From: Psychrosphaera ytuae
Lineage (GTDB): Bacteria; Pseudomonadota; Gammaproteobacteria; Enterobacterales; Alteromonadaceae
Direction of reading: 5' to 3'
Length of the DNA: 64,000 nucleotides
NCBI RefSeq assembly: GCF_017638545.1
Contig: NZ_CP072110.1
Location: 1,054,001 to 1,118,000, forward strand
A program made the translations under genes and the position numbers. The first letter of the stretch is position 1; every line of letters starts with the position of its first letter. The notes below the pieces were generated by a model. That model ran no database searches. It saw only the letters and a program-made list of their open reading frames with translations, and was not told the origin of the DNA. Below, in pieces: positions 45,289 to 55,102 of this stretch.

Positions 45289-45894
45289 TTAACCAAGGCC
45301 TAGTGCTTTTTGCACAGGCTTAAAACTTTTTCTATGGTGCGGTGTCGGGCCATATTTAGCAAGCATTTCAAAATGTAATTTTGTTGGATAACCCTTATGC
45401 TTCGCAAACCCGTATTCTGGATGGATTTTGTCTAGTTCAGCCATTTCATTGTCGCGTTCGACTTTAGCCAAAATTGACGCTGCGCTAATTTCCGCGACTA
45501 AACCATCGCCTTTAATCACGGCATTACCTGGCATAGGCAAACTCGGAACTCGATTGCCATCAATTAACACGTGTTGTGGCTGTACCGCCAATCTAGCGAC
45601 GGCGCGCTGCATTGCTAACATGGTGGCGTGTAAAATATTAAGCTCATCAATTTCGCTCGGATCCGCTCGACCAATTGACCAAGCTAAGGCTTTTTCTTTA
45701 ATTTCTTCGGCTAACGCGTTGCGCTTTTTCTCGGACAGCTTTTTTGAATCATTTAAGCCTTCGATCGGATTATTCGGATCTAGTATCACCGCCGCAGTAA
45801 CGACGTCACCTACAAGTGGGCCACGCCCTACTTCATCGACACCAGCGATAAGTTCGACACTTGGTCGGACAAAGTTTGTTTCGTTAAAAATCAT
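45289..45894 (-). CDS. rnhB: Ribonuclease HII
   Basis: 201 residues with ELIAGVDEVGRGPLVGDVVTAAVIL (catalytic Asp-Glu-Gly), LNDSKKLSEKKRNAL, HVLIDGNRVPSLP, DGLVAEISAASILAKVERD and HPEYGFAKHKGYPTKLH. It removes ribonucleotides from DNA-RNA hybrids. Gene order lpxB-rnhB-dnaE is typical of gammaproteobacteria. Confidence 0.97.
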   Translation of the reverse strand: MIFNETNFVRPSVELIAGVDEVGRGPLVGDVVTAAVILDPNNPIEGLNDSKKLSEKKRNALAEEIKEKALAWSIGRADPSEIDELNILHATMLAMQRAVARLAVQPQHVLIDGNRVPSLPMPGNAVIKGDGLVAEISAASILAKVERDNEMAELDKIHPEYGFAKHKGYPTKLHFEMLAKYGPTPHHRKSFKPVQKALGLG

Positions 45895-45907
45895 AACTCT
45901 TCACTTG

Positions 45908-47083
45908 TTATTTAGTATTACTCGTCGAGTTCAGCTCAATCATTGGCCAAATGGCAGCAGCCGCACGCTTGCTTGCATCGCGTTTAATTTCTTTATGAAT
46001 ATCAATAAATCGCTGCTTCATTTCAGTATCCTCAGTCTCTAACATCGGCCTGATGTGTGCGAGCATATTGTCAACGCTGGCGTCATCTTGGATTAGCTCT
46101 TCAACCACTTTTTCGCCGGCTAATAGATTCGGCAAGGTGAAGAATTTGGTTTTCATCATTCGAGAAAACACTTGATAGCTCAACCAACTGAGTTTGTATG
46201 CCGCTACCATCGGTGTTTTCATTAGCATTGCTTCTAATGTTGCAGTACCAGAGGCGATCAGTAGTGCATCCGCAGCTCCCATTACGTCTCTTGCATTACC
46301 AATTGAAACCGTGATGGTCAACTCTGGGAAATGCTCTGCGATTTGTGACTCAATTTGATTTTTACGAAGCTCATTAACCGTTGGTAACAAAAGGACTAAA
46401 TCTTTATTTTCAGACTGTAACTGCGCCGCTACTTGCAAAAAAGGCAGTAGTAAAAACTTAAGCTCTGAACCACGGCTACCCGGTAATACACCTAATACTT
46501 TAGCGCCGGCATTTATGTTTAACCTTTCTCTGCACTGAAGTTGTTGGTCTTCTACTGGAATTTGATCGGCCAGAGTATGACCAACAAAGTCACAGGGCAT
46601 GTCGTGTTGGTCATAAAACGCTTTTTCAAATGGCAGCAGTGCCAATACTTTGTCACAAGCGCGTTTAATTTTTTTAATACGAGACTGACGCCAAGCCCAA
46701 ACTGACGGGCTCACATAATGAACTGTTTTAATTCCTTGTTCTTTAAGCATCAGCTCTAAACCAAGATTAAACTCAGGCGCATCAATCCCAATAACCACAT
46801 CAGGTTGCCACTCAATAAGATCGGCAGCGAGTTGCTTTCTGCGTTTTAATAACGGTCTTAAATGTTTGAGGATCTCAAGCAAGCCCATGATGGCCAGTTC
46901 TTCCATATCGAAGTAACTATGACAACCTAGCTTTTGCATTTTAGGCCCCGCGACACCGCGAAACTCGAGATGTAGTTCTGGAGATGTTTGATTGGCAAGA
47001 TCAATAAGCGCCGACATTAAGTCAGCGCCTAAAAGATCACCGGAATGCTCTCCGGCGATAATGCCTATTTTTAATTTCGACAT
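45908..47083 (-). CDS. lpxB: Lipid-A-disaccharide synthase
   Basis: 391 residues from ATG 47083; a longer frame up to 47155 overlaps lpxA and lacks support. It begins LKIGIIAGEHSGDLLGADLM, with GVAGPKM, ELAIMGLLEILKHLRP, DVVIGIDAPEFNLGLELML, HYVSPSVWAWRQSRIKKI, and the UDP-sugar site LLPGSRGSELKFLLLPFL plus IASGTATLEAMLMKTPMV. It makes the tetra-acyl disaccharide of lipid A. E. coli length is 382. Confidence 0.97.
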   Translation of the reverse strand: MSKLKIGIIAGEHSGDLLGADLMSALIDLANQTSPELHLEFRGVAGPKMQKLGCHSYFDMEELAIMGLLEILKHLRPLLKRRKQLAADLIEWQPDVVIGIDAPEFNLGLELMLKEQGIKTVHYVSPSVWAWRQSRIKKIKRACDKVLALLPFEKAFYDQHDMPCDFVGHTLADQIPVEDQQLQCRERLNINAGAKVLGVLPGSRGSELKFLLLPFLQVAAQLQSENKDLVLLLPTVNELRKNQIESQIAEHFPELTITVSIGNARDVMGAADALLIASGTATLEAMLMKTPMVAAYKLSWLSYQVFSRMMKTKFFTLPNLLAGEKVVEELIQDDASVDNMLAHIRPMLETEDTEMKQRFIDIHKEIKRDASKRAAAAIWPMIELNSTSNTK

Positions 47084-47105
47084 AATTTGGGATTTATAAG
47101 GCGTT

Positions 47106-47867
47106 TTACCTAATGATACCCCTAGATGAGTTTTTAATAAATGACGCAAAATCATTTACACAAGGCTCAGAGGTATCTAACTCTTCTAACGCTTCATTTA
47201 CAGTAAGTCCTTTGCGGTACATGATGCGATATGCCTTTTTAATTGCACTTACTTGTTCTGAGCTAAAACCGCGACGCTTTAAACCTTCGCTATTTAGACC
47301 TTTAGGCTCTGCACCATTTCCAGATGCCAATAGGTATGGAGGAACATCTTTTACCACTATGCTGTTCAAGCCAATAAAAGCATGAGCACCAATGTGAACA
47401 AACTGATGCACGCCAACCATGCCACCTAAGATAGCCCAATCACCAACATGAACGTGACCGGCAACACTTGCGTTATTAGCAAAAATGACGTTGTCACCGA
47501 TTACACAATCATGAGCAACGTGAGTGTAAGCCATAAACAAGTTATTGCTGCCAATCTTAGTAAGGCTCTCATCCTGAATCGTGCCGCGATGAATTGTCAC
47601 GTTTTCGCGGACAATATTGTTATCGCCCATTTCTAAACGGGTCGGTTCACCATCGTACTTTTTATCTTGGCAATCTTCACCAATTGATGAAAACTGAAAA
47701 AATTCATTATTTTTGCCAATTTTTGAAGGCCCTTTAACGACAACATGAGAATGGATAACAGTGTTATCACCAATCTCTACGTTGTCGCCAATTACCGAAT
47801 AAGGGCCAACTGAGACGTTTTCACCTAACTTTGCTGAATCAGAAATAATTGCGGTTTCGTGTATCAA
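47106..47867 (-). CDS. lpxA: UDP-N-acetylglucosamine acyltransferase
   Basis: 253 residues, a left-handed beta helix of hexapeptide repeats: IGDNVEIGDNTVIHSHVVVKGPSKIG, EPTRLEMGDNNIVRENVTIHRGT, catalytic His in AYTHVAHDCVIGDN, GAHAFIGLNSIVVKDVPPYLLASGN and GLKRRGFSSEQVSAIKKAYRIMYR. It puts the first acyl chain on lipid A precursor. The start codon is TTG (47867): alignment with the E. coli N-terminus and the first repeat put it there, and no ATG is near. Ribosome site AGAGA is weak. Confidence 0.97.
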   Translation of the reverse strand: MIHETAIISDSAKLGENVSVGPYSVIGDNVEIGDNTVIHSHVVVKGPSKIGKNNEFFQFSSIGEDCQDKKYDGEPTRLEMGDNNIVRENVTIHRGTIQDESLTKIGSNNLFMAYTHVAHDCVIGDNVIFANNASVAGHVHVGDWAILGGMVGVHQFVHIGAHAFIGLNSIVVKDVPPYLLASGNGAEPKGLNSEGLKRRGFSSEQVSAIKKAYRIMYRKGLTVNEALEELDTSEPCVNDFASFIKNSSRGIIR

Positions 47868-47905
47868 ATCAAGATCTCTTTTTATTACTAGACGTCAGAA
47901 ACGTA

Positions 47906-48370
47906 TTATAGGACTCGGCGCGCGCACATGATGTCTGCACTTGCGGCCAACTTACCATCCACTAGAGCTTCGCCTGAGAACTTCCAAATTCCACGGCGCT
48001 CTTTCACGAATTTAACGTGAAAATGCATTGTATCGCCGGGCGTTACAGGCTGTTTAAATCGAGCATTATCAATTGCTGCAAATAAATATAGTTCATTTGG
48101 ATCAACTTCACCGTTTTGCGCTTCGATGGTCTTAAAGCCAAGTAAGCCTGTTGCTTGAGCCATGGCTTCTAAGATTAACACACCTGGAAAAACAGGTTTG
48201 CCCGGGAAGTGACCGGTAAAAATAGGTTCGTTGATCGTTACGTTTTTTATAGCATGAAGGGTTTCGCCCACTTTGTAATCGATGACGCGGTCCACTAACA
48301 ACATCGGATACCTATGTGGTAGGTACGACATGATTTCTTCAATTTCAAAAGAATTTAATTGCTCAGACAA
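47906..48370 (-). CDS. fabZ: 3-hydroxyacyl-[acyl-carrier-protein] dehydratase FabZ
   Basis: 154 residues with the hot-dog motif LPHRYPMLLVDRV, FTGHFPGKPVFPGVLILEAMAQATGLLG (active His and Glu), AAIDNARFKQPVTPGDTMHF and EALVDGKLAASADIMCAR. It removes water in fatty acid elongation. The start is TTG at 48370, with AAGGAG eight bases upstream, so a TTG start is well supported. Confidence 0.97.
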   Translation of the reverse strand: MSEQLNSFEIEEIMSYLPHRYPMLLVDRVIDYKVGETLHAIKNVTINEPIFTGHFPGKPVFPGVLILEAMAQATGLLGFKTIEAQNGEVDPNELYLFAAIDNARFKQPVTPGDTMHFHVKFVKERRGIWKFSGEALVDGKLAASADIMCARRVL

Positions 48371-48401
48371 AATGTGTCTCCTTACAAAGCTGCAATAAGA
48401 A

Positions 48402-49445
48402 TTACGGCTGACGTTTTTCTAACTCTTTCACTCGGCCAAATAATTCATCAAGTTTTCTATAGCGGGCTGTATTTTTGCGCCACTCTTTATTTGTTGTTGC
48501 AGGCATTCCTGAAGAATATACATCAGGCTCCTTAATGTCTTTCATTACAAACGCACGACCAGTGATGTAGGCCCGATCACATATCGAAATATGGCCCACA
48601 ATAGAACAACCGCCGCCAATGGTTACATTTTTGCCTATCACAGTACTACCAGCTATCGCTGTGCATCCTGCGATGACGGTAAAGTCACCAATCTCGACGT
48701 TGTGAGCTATCTGCACTTGGTTATCTATGATAACACGGTCACCAATAGAGGTGTCATTAATTGCACCTCTATCAATCGTTGTCGAAGCACCAATCTCTAC
48801 GTAATCGCCAATGGTGACACCACCAATTTGAGGTATTTTCAACCAATGCTGATTGCCGTCTTTGTTTAACGGCGCATAACCAAATCCATCGGCCCCGATC
48901 ACAGTGTTGGCTTGGACGAGACACTCTCGTCCCATTTTTACATCGTGGTAAATTGAGACATTAGGCCACAAACGTGTACCTGCGCCGACAATTGTACCTC
49001 GACCGATAAAACAACCTGCTCCGATCTGTGCGCCACGACCAATTATTGCCCCCGCTTCTACGACAACATTGGGGCCAATAGCGACATCGTCTTCAATCGT
49101 CGCATCGCGATGAATCTCAGCACTAGGATGAATTTCTTTGGTTTGGATAGGTGTTGTATCGAGTTTTTGTGCAACTAAAGCAAAACCTGCGTAAGGATTA
49201 TCCAATATGATCGCATTACCTGACCACTCAGACTGAACAGCAGAAGACAAAATCACACATCCTGCTTGGCATTGCTCAAGGTGTTTTTTGTATTTAGGAT
49301 TGGCTAAAAAAGTAATGTCTGTAGCAACAGCGTCATCAATCGTAGATAACTTTGACACTATATAGTCAGGATCGCCTTGTACTTTAACCTCAAGTCCCGA
49401 ACCTTCAGCAACCCAATCGGCTAACGCTTGAATTGTTTGACTCAT
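48402..49445 (-). CDS. lpxD: UDP-3-O-acyl-glucosamine N-acyltransferase
   Basis: 347 residues, E. coli 341. N-terminal uridine-binding domain (DITFLANPKYKKHLEQCQAGCVILS), then hexapeptide repeats (IHPSAEIHRDATIEDDVAIGPNVVVEAGAIIGRGAQIGAGCFIGRG), active His in QIAHNVEIGD and a C-terminal helical tail. Third acylation step of lipid A. A terminator-like hairpin separates it from skp. Confidence 0.97.
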   Translation of the reverse strand: MSQTIQALADWVAEGSGLEVKVQGDPDYIVSKLSTIDDAVATDITFLANPKYKKHLEQCQAGCVILSSAVQSEWSGNAIILDNPYAGFALVAQKLDTTPIQTKEIHPSAEIHRDATIEDDVAIGPNVVVEAGAIIGRGAQIGAGCFIGRGTIVGAGTRLWPNVSIYHDVKMGRECLVQANTVIGADGFGYAPLNKDGNQHWLKIPQIGGVTIGDYVEIGASTTIDRGAINDTSIGDRVIIDNQVQIAHNVEIGDFTVIAGCTAIAGSTVIGKNVTIGGGCSIVGHISICDRAYITGRAFVMKDIKEPDVYSSGMPATTNKEWRKNTARYRKLDELFGRVKELEKRQP

Positions 49446-49464
49446 TTAATTATCTCCAGACAAA

Positions 49465-49497
49465 CAAAAAACCCACTTTAGAGACTAAAGTGGGTTT
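49465..49497 (-). terminator. Terminator-like hairpin between skp and lpxD
   Basis: Very long perfect stem: AAACCCACTTTAG / CTAAAGTGGGTTT with three-base loop, then TTTTTT on the minus strand. It lies inside an otherwise continuous operon, 22 bases after the skp stop. It should lower lpxD-fabZ-lpxA-lpxB transcription relative to skp and bamA unless lpxD has a separate promoter. Confidence 0.85.
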
Positions 49498-49518
49498 CCA
49501 AATTAGTTAAGCGATATT

Positions 49519-50022
49519 TTACTTAATTTTACTCGCCTTTTCGACTACTTGCGCAGAAATGTCTTTTTCTGGCGTTACAAATGCAACTGATTGCGCTTGT
49601 AGAACAACGTCAATTTTTTGCTCTGCAGCAACTTGATCAACCGCTTGTTTAACGATTGCCATGATTTTGTTGCGCTCTTCAGCTTGACGACGACGGATGT
49701 TTTCTTGTAGCGGCTGAGCCTTAGCTTGGAATTGCTTTTGCATTTCTTCAATGTCAGCACGTAGCTTGTCTTGTTGCTCTTGGCTCATTGTCATTGATTC
49801 ACGCTGAAACTTTTCCATGTTGAATTGAATGTCGCTTTTTAGCTTTTCAACTTCTTCAGCCGCACCAGCAAACTCTTGTTGCAACTGTTGTTGCATCGTT
49901 GCCATTTGTGGAAGCTGTGCAACCACTTTTTGAACGTCTACTACTGCAATCGACTCAGCCCATGCTGAAACCGAAAATAAGATGCCCGTTGTTAAGGCTA
50001 AGATTTTTTTTGCTAGTGTCAT
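49519..50022 (-). CDS. skp: OmpH/Skp-family periplasmic chaperone
   Basis: 167 residues from ATG 50022, with GGAG seven bases upstream (TTG at 50034 rejected). Signal peptide TLAKKILALTTGILFSVSAWA, then IAVVDVQKVVAQLPQMATMQQQLQQEFAG and a long helical tentacle region rich in Gln, Glu and Lys, ending QKIDVVLQAQSVAFVTPEKDISAQVVEKAS. It carries unfolded outer-membrane proteins to BamA, whose gene is directly upstream. Confidence 0.95.
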   Translation of the reverse strand: MTLAKKILALTTGILFSVSAWAESIAVVDVQKVVAQLPQMATMQQQLQQEFAGAAEEVEKLKSDIQFNMEKFQRESMTMSQEQQDKLRADIEEMQKQFQAKAQPLQENIRRRQAEERNKIMAIVKQAVDQVAAEQKIDVVLQAQSVAFVTPEKDISAQVVEKASKIK

Positions 50023-50052
50023 TTTATACTCCAAAATTTAAGAACTATTGTC

Positions 50053-52521
50053 CTAGAATGTAGTTCCGATATTAAAACTAAATACTTCATGTTCATCACC
50101 CTCAAACTCTCTTAGAGGACGTGACCAAGTAAATACCAGTGGTCCCATAGGTGATAACCACTGCAATGAAACGCCAGTCGATACACGATAACGACCTGGG
50201 TCCGAATAATCAACAAGCTTCGCCTGTTCTGTTTCACTTAATCCAGCATAACTGTCCAGATTAAATTCCGTATCCCATACGTTACCAAAGTCTACAAATA
50301 CTGAAGTACGTACCGAGTTAGCAAAGTCCTCTTTCAAGAACGGCGTTGGGGTAATCAGTTCTAATCCACCAAATACCGACGCGTTACCACCCGTAGAACG
50401 GAAAGTCGTTGTTAATGTATCGTTTTCTGGGCCAATGTAAATATTTTCTACGCCACCAAACTCGTTTGGACCACCTGTAATTGAACTCGGAGTACGAATT
50501 ACCCCACGAGGGCCAATCGTGTTACTGTCAAAACCACGTAGGTCGTTAGAGCGCTGCTGGAAGTTTTCCCAGAATGGTAAAATTTGATCATTGCCGTTTA
50601 GTGAACCAAAGCCATTACCGTAGTTCGCTTCAAAGCGAGCTAATACTGTCCACTGATGGTCACGAGACAACGGGAAATAAAACTTCGAGTCAAAGGTCAT
50701 CTTAAAGTATTCAACGTCTGAACCTGGCGTTGTTACTTTAACGCCGTAATATTGGCTTGAGCCATCTGACGGGAATACACCACGGTTTAAGGTATTACGA
50801 GTCCAACCTAAATTAGCTTCGTAGTTTCTGAACTTAAACTTGGCATCTGGATCGCTTGGATCGATAAATGGTTCGGTGAAAACTTTAATCTGGTCGTAAC
50901 TTTGCAGTGACGAAACTTCTAAGTTTTTAAATGCAAACCCAACACTTACACGGTTATTTTCCATAACTGGCCAGCTTAGAGTTGGACCAACAGATACCGT
51001 CTTACGAGAGTAAGTTACCAAGTTTACTTTAGACGCATCATAATTACTGTAAGCAATCTGACCACCCAGTGAAACACCATCTTCTGTAAAATAGTTATCC
51101 ATGTAGTTAAGAGCGATCGTCTGCTGTGCTTTCCACGTGTTCAGTGAAATACCAACAGAGTTACCAGTACCTAGGAAGTTATCTTGCTGAATAGATGCAT
51201 TAAATGCCAGACCTGTGTAGTCACCATAAGAAACACCCGCCTGGAAAGATCCAGAGGCTTGCTCTTTAATGTTGAATACAACATCGACTTGGTCATCTTC
51301 GCCTGGAATTTCTTGTACTGAGTAGTCTACAGATTCAATGTACTTTTGACGTTGTAGTAAAGTCTTGGACAACTCGAGTAGGTTGTTCGACAGAGTCGAG
51401 CCTTCAAATTGGCGCATCTCACGACGCAACACTTCATCAGAAGTCGCAAAGTTACCAGTGAACTTAATACGGCGAACGTAAACGCGTTTGCCTGGTTCAA
51501 CATTAAGGGTCAACTCAACTTCTTTGGTTTCGTCGTTCAACTTAGGGAAAGTCGTTACCTTTGCATTGGCATAACCAAAGCGGCCTAAGTATTTAGTGAT
51601 CATTTCTTCGGTGTAGGTAACGACTGAACCGTTGTAAGTTTCATTAATTTGAATTGGAATGATCTTCTTAATGAAGTCACCTTGACCTAACAGGTCACCA
51701 ATCAATTCAAAGCTTTTAACTTTGTACGGTTCGCCTTCAGTCACGTTAAACGTAACGTATACTGACTCTTTGTCTGGAGCCACAGAAACTTGAGTTGAAT
51801 CGATATTAAACTTCAAGTACCCGTAATCAAGGTAGTAATCCTTGATTGTTTCCATATCGCCTTGTAATGCTTGTTTTTGGTAACGGTCATTGTCCATGAA
51901 CTGCCACCAAGCAAGGTTTTGCTTACTTTCGATAATCGATAATAAGGTTTCGTCGTCAAAGACTTCATTACCAATCAAGTTGATTTGGCGAATAGAGGCT
52001 GCGTCACCTTCGTTAAATTCAAATAAGATTTTTACGCGGTTACGCGGAAGGTAAGTCACTTTTGCTTCGACAGACGCATTGTATTTACCAACACTGTGGT
52101 AAAACTCAATGATAGAGTTTTCGACACTCGTCAAAATGGCTTTATCAAGAGACTCACCAACGCGAATGTTGCTGTCTTCAAGACTTTGCATCAACTGCTC
52201 GTCTTTTAAGTCGCTGTTACCGTCTAACTCAATTTCACTGATGGTTGGTCGCTCAACCACTTTGAAGACAATTACATTGTCATCACGAAATACTTCAATA
52301 TCAGCAAACAAGCCTGACGAATATAATCGCTTAATTGATTGGCCAACATAATACTCTGAGATTTGGTCACCGACATTAAACGGGACGTGAGTTAAAGCAG
52401 CACCAAGTGCGACTCTTTGTAACCCTTCAACTCGTATGTCTTCAATGACAAATTTGTCGTCATTAGCATTTGAGTACAAACTTGTACTTACTAAAATCAG
52501 ACCGGCTAAAATTCGTTTCAT
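50053..52521 (-). CDS. bamA: Outer membrane protein assembly factor BamA
   Basis: 822 residues, E. coli 810. Signal peptide KRILAGLILVSTSLYSNA, five POTRA domains up to about residue 420 (FVIEDIRVEGLQRVALGAAL; VVERPTISEIELDGNSDLKDEQL; RQINLIGNEVFDDETLLSI; PYKVKSFELIGDLLG; VYVRRIKFTGNFATSDEVLRREM), then the 16-strand barrel with LRGFDSNTIGPRG (the RGF/Y motif of loop 6) and C-terminal FNIGTTF. It folds outer-membrane proteins, including the large receptors in this window. Confidence 0.98.
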   Translation of the reverse strand: MKRILAGLILVSTSLYSNANDDKFVIEDIRVEGLQRVALGAALTHVPFNVGDQISEYYVGQSIKRLYSSGLFADIEVFRDDNVIVFKVVERPTISEIELDGNSDLKDEQLMQSLEDSNIRVGESLDKAILTSVENSIIEFYHSVGKYNASVEAKVTYLPRNRVKILFEFNEGDAASIRQINLIGNEVFDDETLLSIIESKQNLAWWQFMDNDRYQKQALQGDMETIKDYYLDYGYLKFNIDSTQVSVAPDKESVYVTFNVTEGEPYKVKSFELIGDLLGQGDFIKKIIPIQINETYNGSVVTYTEEMITKYLGRFGYANAKVTTFPKLNDETKEVELTLNVEPGKRVYVRRIKFTGNFATSDEVLRREMRQFEGSTLSNNLLELSKTLLQRQKYIESVDYSVQEIPGEDDQVDVVFNIKEQASGSFQAGVSYGDYTGLAFNASIQQDNFLGTGNSVGISLNTWKAQQTIALNYMDNYFTEDGVSLGGQIAYSNYDASKVNLVTYSRKTVSVGPTLSWPVMENNRVSVGFAFKNLEVSSLQSYDQIKVFTEPFIDPSDPDAKFKFRNYEANLGWTRNTLNRGVFPSDGSSQYYGVKVTTPGSDVEYFKMTFDSKFYFPLSRDHQWTVLARFEANYGNGFGSLNGNDQILPFWENFQQRSNDLRGFDSNTIGPRGVIRTPSSITGGPNEFGGVENIYIGPENDTLTTTFRSTGGNASVFGGLELITPTPFLKEDFANSVRTSVFVDFGNVWDTEFNLDSYAGLSETEQAKLVDYSDPGRYRVSTGVSLQWLSPMGPLVFTWSRPLREFEGDEHEVFSFNIGTTF

Positions 52522-52566
52522 TATTATTTTAATTCCAATACAACTACTGCAGAAGGTTACAGCGCA

Positions 52567-53907
52567 CTATAACCGAGCAAAATCATTAAACAAGGCGATT
52601 CCCATAATCATCATCAACGCCATTGCGCCAAACCGGAACCCCATTTCCTGCACCCTTTCAGAGACAGGCTTGCCTCGAATAAGTTCAATAATAAAATACA
52701 TTAAATGACCTCCATCGAGCACAGGAAGCGGTAATAAGTTAATTACCCCTAAATTAACGCTGATGAGTGCCATAAAACTAATAAAGTAGACAAACCCAGA
52801 TTGAGCGCTGACACCAGCGCCTTGAGCGATCGCGATTGGCCCACTTAAATTATCTAAGCCAATGCTGCCCGTAATGAATTTACCAATCATACTAAAGGTT
52901 AATTCAATCAGTTCCCACGTTTTGACGAAAGAACCAAAAACTGCAGGCAAAATATCATATTGGTTGGTAAATACATAGCCCTTTGGCCAAGGTTCTGATT
53001 GCGGAGCAATACCAACATACCCTCGAGAAAAGCCATCTTCCGTTGGCCTATTGTCGGGCTTTAATTCAAATCCGATGATTTCGTTGCCTCGCTGCACTTC
53101 TAGTGACAGCGTTTGGTTTGCTGAATTCGTGAAGATATCAACGGCGTCTTGCCATTCGGTGATAAGTTTTCCGTTGATGGTAACGATTTTATCTCCGGCC
53201 TGAACGCCAGCTTTTCCAGCAGGTGCAGACTCATCTACAAACGCAACGTTAAGCGTTGCATTTGGTCTAAACGGCTCAATACCTAGTCCTGACAATAAGT
53301 CACCGTCTTCTAACTGCCACCCCTTGCTGTCAATAAATATATTGTGAGTTCGACCTTCTCGCTCTACAACAAGGTGTAATTGTTCATCACCGACAGCGGC
53401 GGCAAGTGCATAGGTTACCTCTTGCCAACTGATAACTTTTTGCTCATTAATTTGAAGGATTTCATCACGCAGTTGCAATCCGCCTTTCTGCGCAATTGAG
53501 TTGGCAGTAATGTTACCTACGACGGGTTTGAGTGCCGGAGTTCCGTGTAACAACACAACAAACACTAATAAAATAGCAAATACAAAATTAGCCATAGGTC
53601 CTGCGGCCACTATAGCAATGCGTTGCCATACCGACTTTTTGTCGAACGCTAAATGTTGCTCAGACTCTAAAACTTGATCGACACGGCCGTCCAACATCCG
53701 TACATAACCGCCTAACGGGATCATCCCAATAACGTATTCGGTTCCATCCTTGCCATGCCATGAATAAATCGGCTTGCCAAAACCCACTGCAAATCGGATT
53801 ACCTTAACCCCATTTCGTTTTGCCACCCAAAAATGTCCATATTCATGAACAAAAACAAGAATTCCAAGGGCGACTATAAAGCCAACGATTGAGGTTAATA
53901 CGTCCAT
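52567..53907 (-). CDS. rseP: Site-2 zinc metalloprotease RseP
   Basis: 446 residues, E. coli 450. Active site HEYGH in helix 1 (VFVHEYGHFWVAKRNG), two PDZ domains (GNITANSIAQKGGLQLRDEILQINEQ; VDESAPAGKAGVQAGDKIVTINGK), and LLPLPVLDGGHLMYF with the third zinc ligand. It cuts the anti-sigma factor RseA in the envelope-stress response. It precedes bamA in the standard cluster. Confidence 0.97.
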   Translation of the reverse strand: MDVLTSIVGFIVALGILVFVHEYGHFWVAKRNGVKVIRFAVGFGKPIYSWHGKDGTEYVIGMIPLGGYVRMLDGRVDQVLESEQHLAFDKKSVWQRIAIVAAGPMANFVFAILLVFVVLLHGTPALKPVVGNITANSIAQKGGLQLRDEILQINEQKVISWQEVTYALAAAVGDEQLHLVVEREGRTHNIFIDSKGWQLEDGDLLSGLGIEPFRPNATLNVAFVDESAPAGKAGVQAGDKIVTINGKLITEWQDAVDIFTNSANQTLSLEVQRGNEIIGFELKPDNRPTEDGFSRGYVGIAPQSEPWPKGYVFTNQYDILPAVFGSFVKTWELIELTFSMIGKFITGSIGLDNLSGPIAIAQGAGVSAQSGFVYFISFMALISVNLGVINLLPLPVLDGGHLMYFIIELIRGKPVSERVQEMGFRFGAMALMMIMGIALFNDFARL

Positions 53908-53909
53908 TT

Positions 53910-55097
53910 TTAAATTCCCTGAGTTATAACCTGTTTAGCAAACTGTCTTGCTTGGGCATCGAGCTCTAAAATATCGCTCAAGCTATTAGGCTTAGAATTG
54001 ACATGAGCATTAAGAACACGTTCGTTTAACTGAGCAATATCTATAAATCGAATTTCACCTTGCAAAAACGCCTCTACTGCCACTTCATTACTGGCATTAA
54101 GTGCAGTAGTTGCACCCTGGCCTGATTTTGAGGCTTCTAACGCTAAAGCTAAGTTAGGAAAGCGATTAAAGTCCGGTTTAACAAAGGTAAAGTCAGCAAG
54201 CTGAGAAAAGTCTAAAGGTTCGACGCCCGACTCTATTCGGGCCGGATACGACAAGGTATGGGCGATTGGCGTACGCATGTCTGGTTGACCCATTTGCGCC
54301 AGGACGCTGCCGTCGTTATAACTCACCATCGAATGGATAATACTTTGTGGATGGATAATGACTTCCATTTGCTCAAACGATGCATTGAACAACAAGCGCG
54401 CCTCAATAAACTCTAGGCCTTTGTTCATCATTGTTGCCGAATCTACTGAAATCTTGGCGCCCATGTCCCAATTAGGATGCGCTACCGCCATTGCCGGAGT
54501 AATTTCGCCAAATTCTTCAAGCGGTTTGGTTAAAAAAGGCCCGCCTGAACCGGTTAACAAAATCTTACGAACTCCAGAGGTCGAAAGCGTAGCCCCCTGC
54601 TGAACTTCTGGAGGCATACTTTGAAAGATGGCGTTGTGTTCGCTATCCACTGGTAATAGTGTTGCTCCGTTATTTGACACAGCGTCCAAGAACAAGTCGC
54701 CGCTCATAACTAGAGCTTCTTTGTTTGCTAAACAGATCCTTTTACCCGCATTGGCCGCCGCTATCGTTGGCAACAAACCTGCCCCGCCTACAATTGCCGC
54801 CATAACAATATCAACACTAGAGTGCGACGCGACATCAACTAAGCTATCGACGCCAGCAGTGACTTCTGTCGCTATGCCGTTTTTTTCAATTTGTTGCTGT
54901 AACAACTTGGCAGCATCAGCATTGGCCATCACCGCCACTTTAGGTTGGTAGGTTTGACAGATTTCTAACATACCAGCGACATTAGTGTTGCCGGTTACTG
55001 CAAATAATTCGAACTGGCCAGGATGACGTGAGATGACGTCAAGAGTGGACAGGCCAATAGAACCTGTCGCACCTAAAATTGTGACTTGTTTACTCAT
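53910..55097 (-). CDS. dxr: 1-deoxy-D-xylulose 5-phosphate reductoisomerase
   Basis: 395 residues. It starts VTILGATGSIGLSTLDVISRHP (NADPH site), with KRICLANKEALVMSGDLF, LLPVDSEHNAIFQ, LLTGSGGPFL, HPNWDMGAKISVDSATMMNKGLEFIEARLLF and HPQSIIHSMVSYNDGSVLAQMGQPDMRTPI. It catalyses the second step of the MEP isoprenoid pathway, supplying undecaprenyl synthesis by the nearby uppS. Also called ispC. Confidence 0.98.
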   Translation of the reverse strand: MSKQVTILGATGSIGLSTLDVISRHPGQFELFAVTGNTNVAGMLEICQTYQPKVAVMANADAAKLLQQQIEKNGIATEVTAGVDSLVDVASHSSVDIVMAAIVGGAGLLPTIAAANAGKRICLANKEALVMSGDLFLDAVSNNGATLLPVDSEHNAIFQSMPPEVQQGATLSTSGVRKILLTGSGGPFLTKPLEEFGEITPAMAVAHPNWDMGAKISVDSATMMNKGLEFIEARLLFNASFEQMEVIIHPQSIIHSMVSYNDGSVLAQMGQPDMRTPIAHTLSYPARIESGVEPLDFSQLADFTFVKPDFNRFPNLALALEASKSGQGATTALNASNEVAVEAFLQGEIRFIDIAQLNERVLNAHVNSKPNSLSDILELDAQARQFAKQVITQGI

Positions 55098-55102
55098 GGG
55101 AA

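Noticed and set aside
47084..47155. Longer N-terminus for lpxB
   Set aside because: It would overlap lpxA and precedes the conserved LpxB start; ATG 47083 gives the normal family N-terminus.
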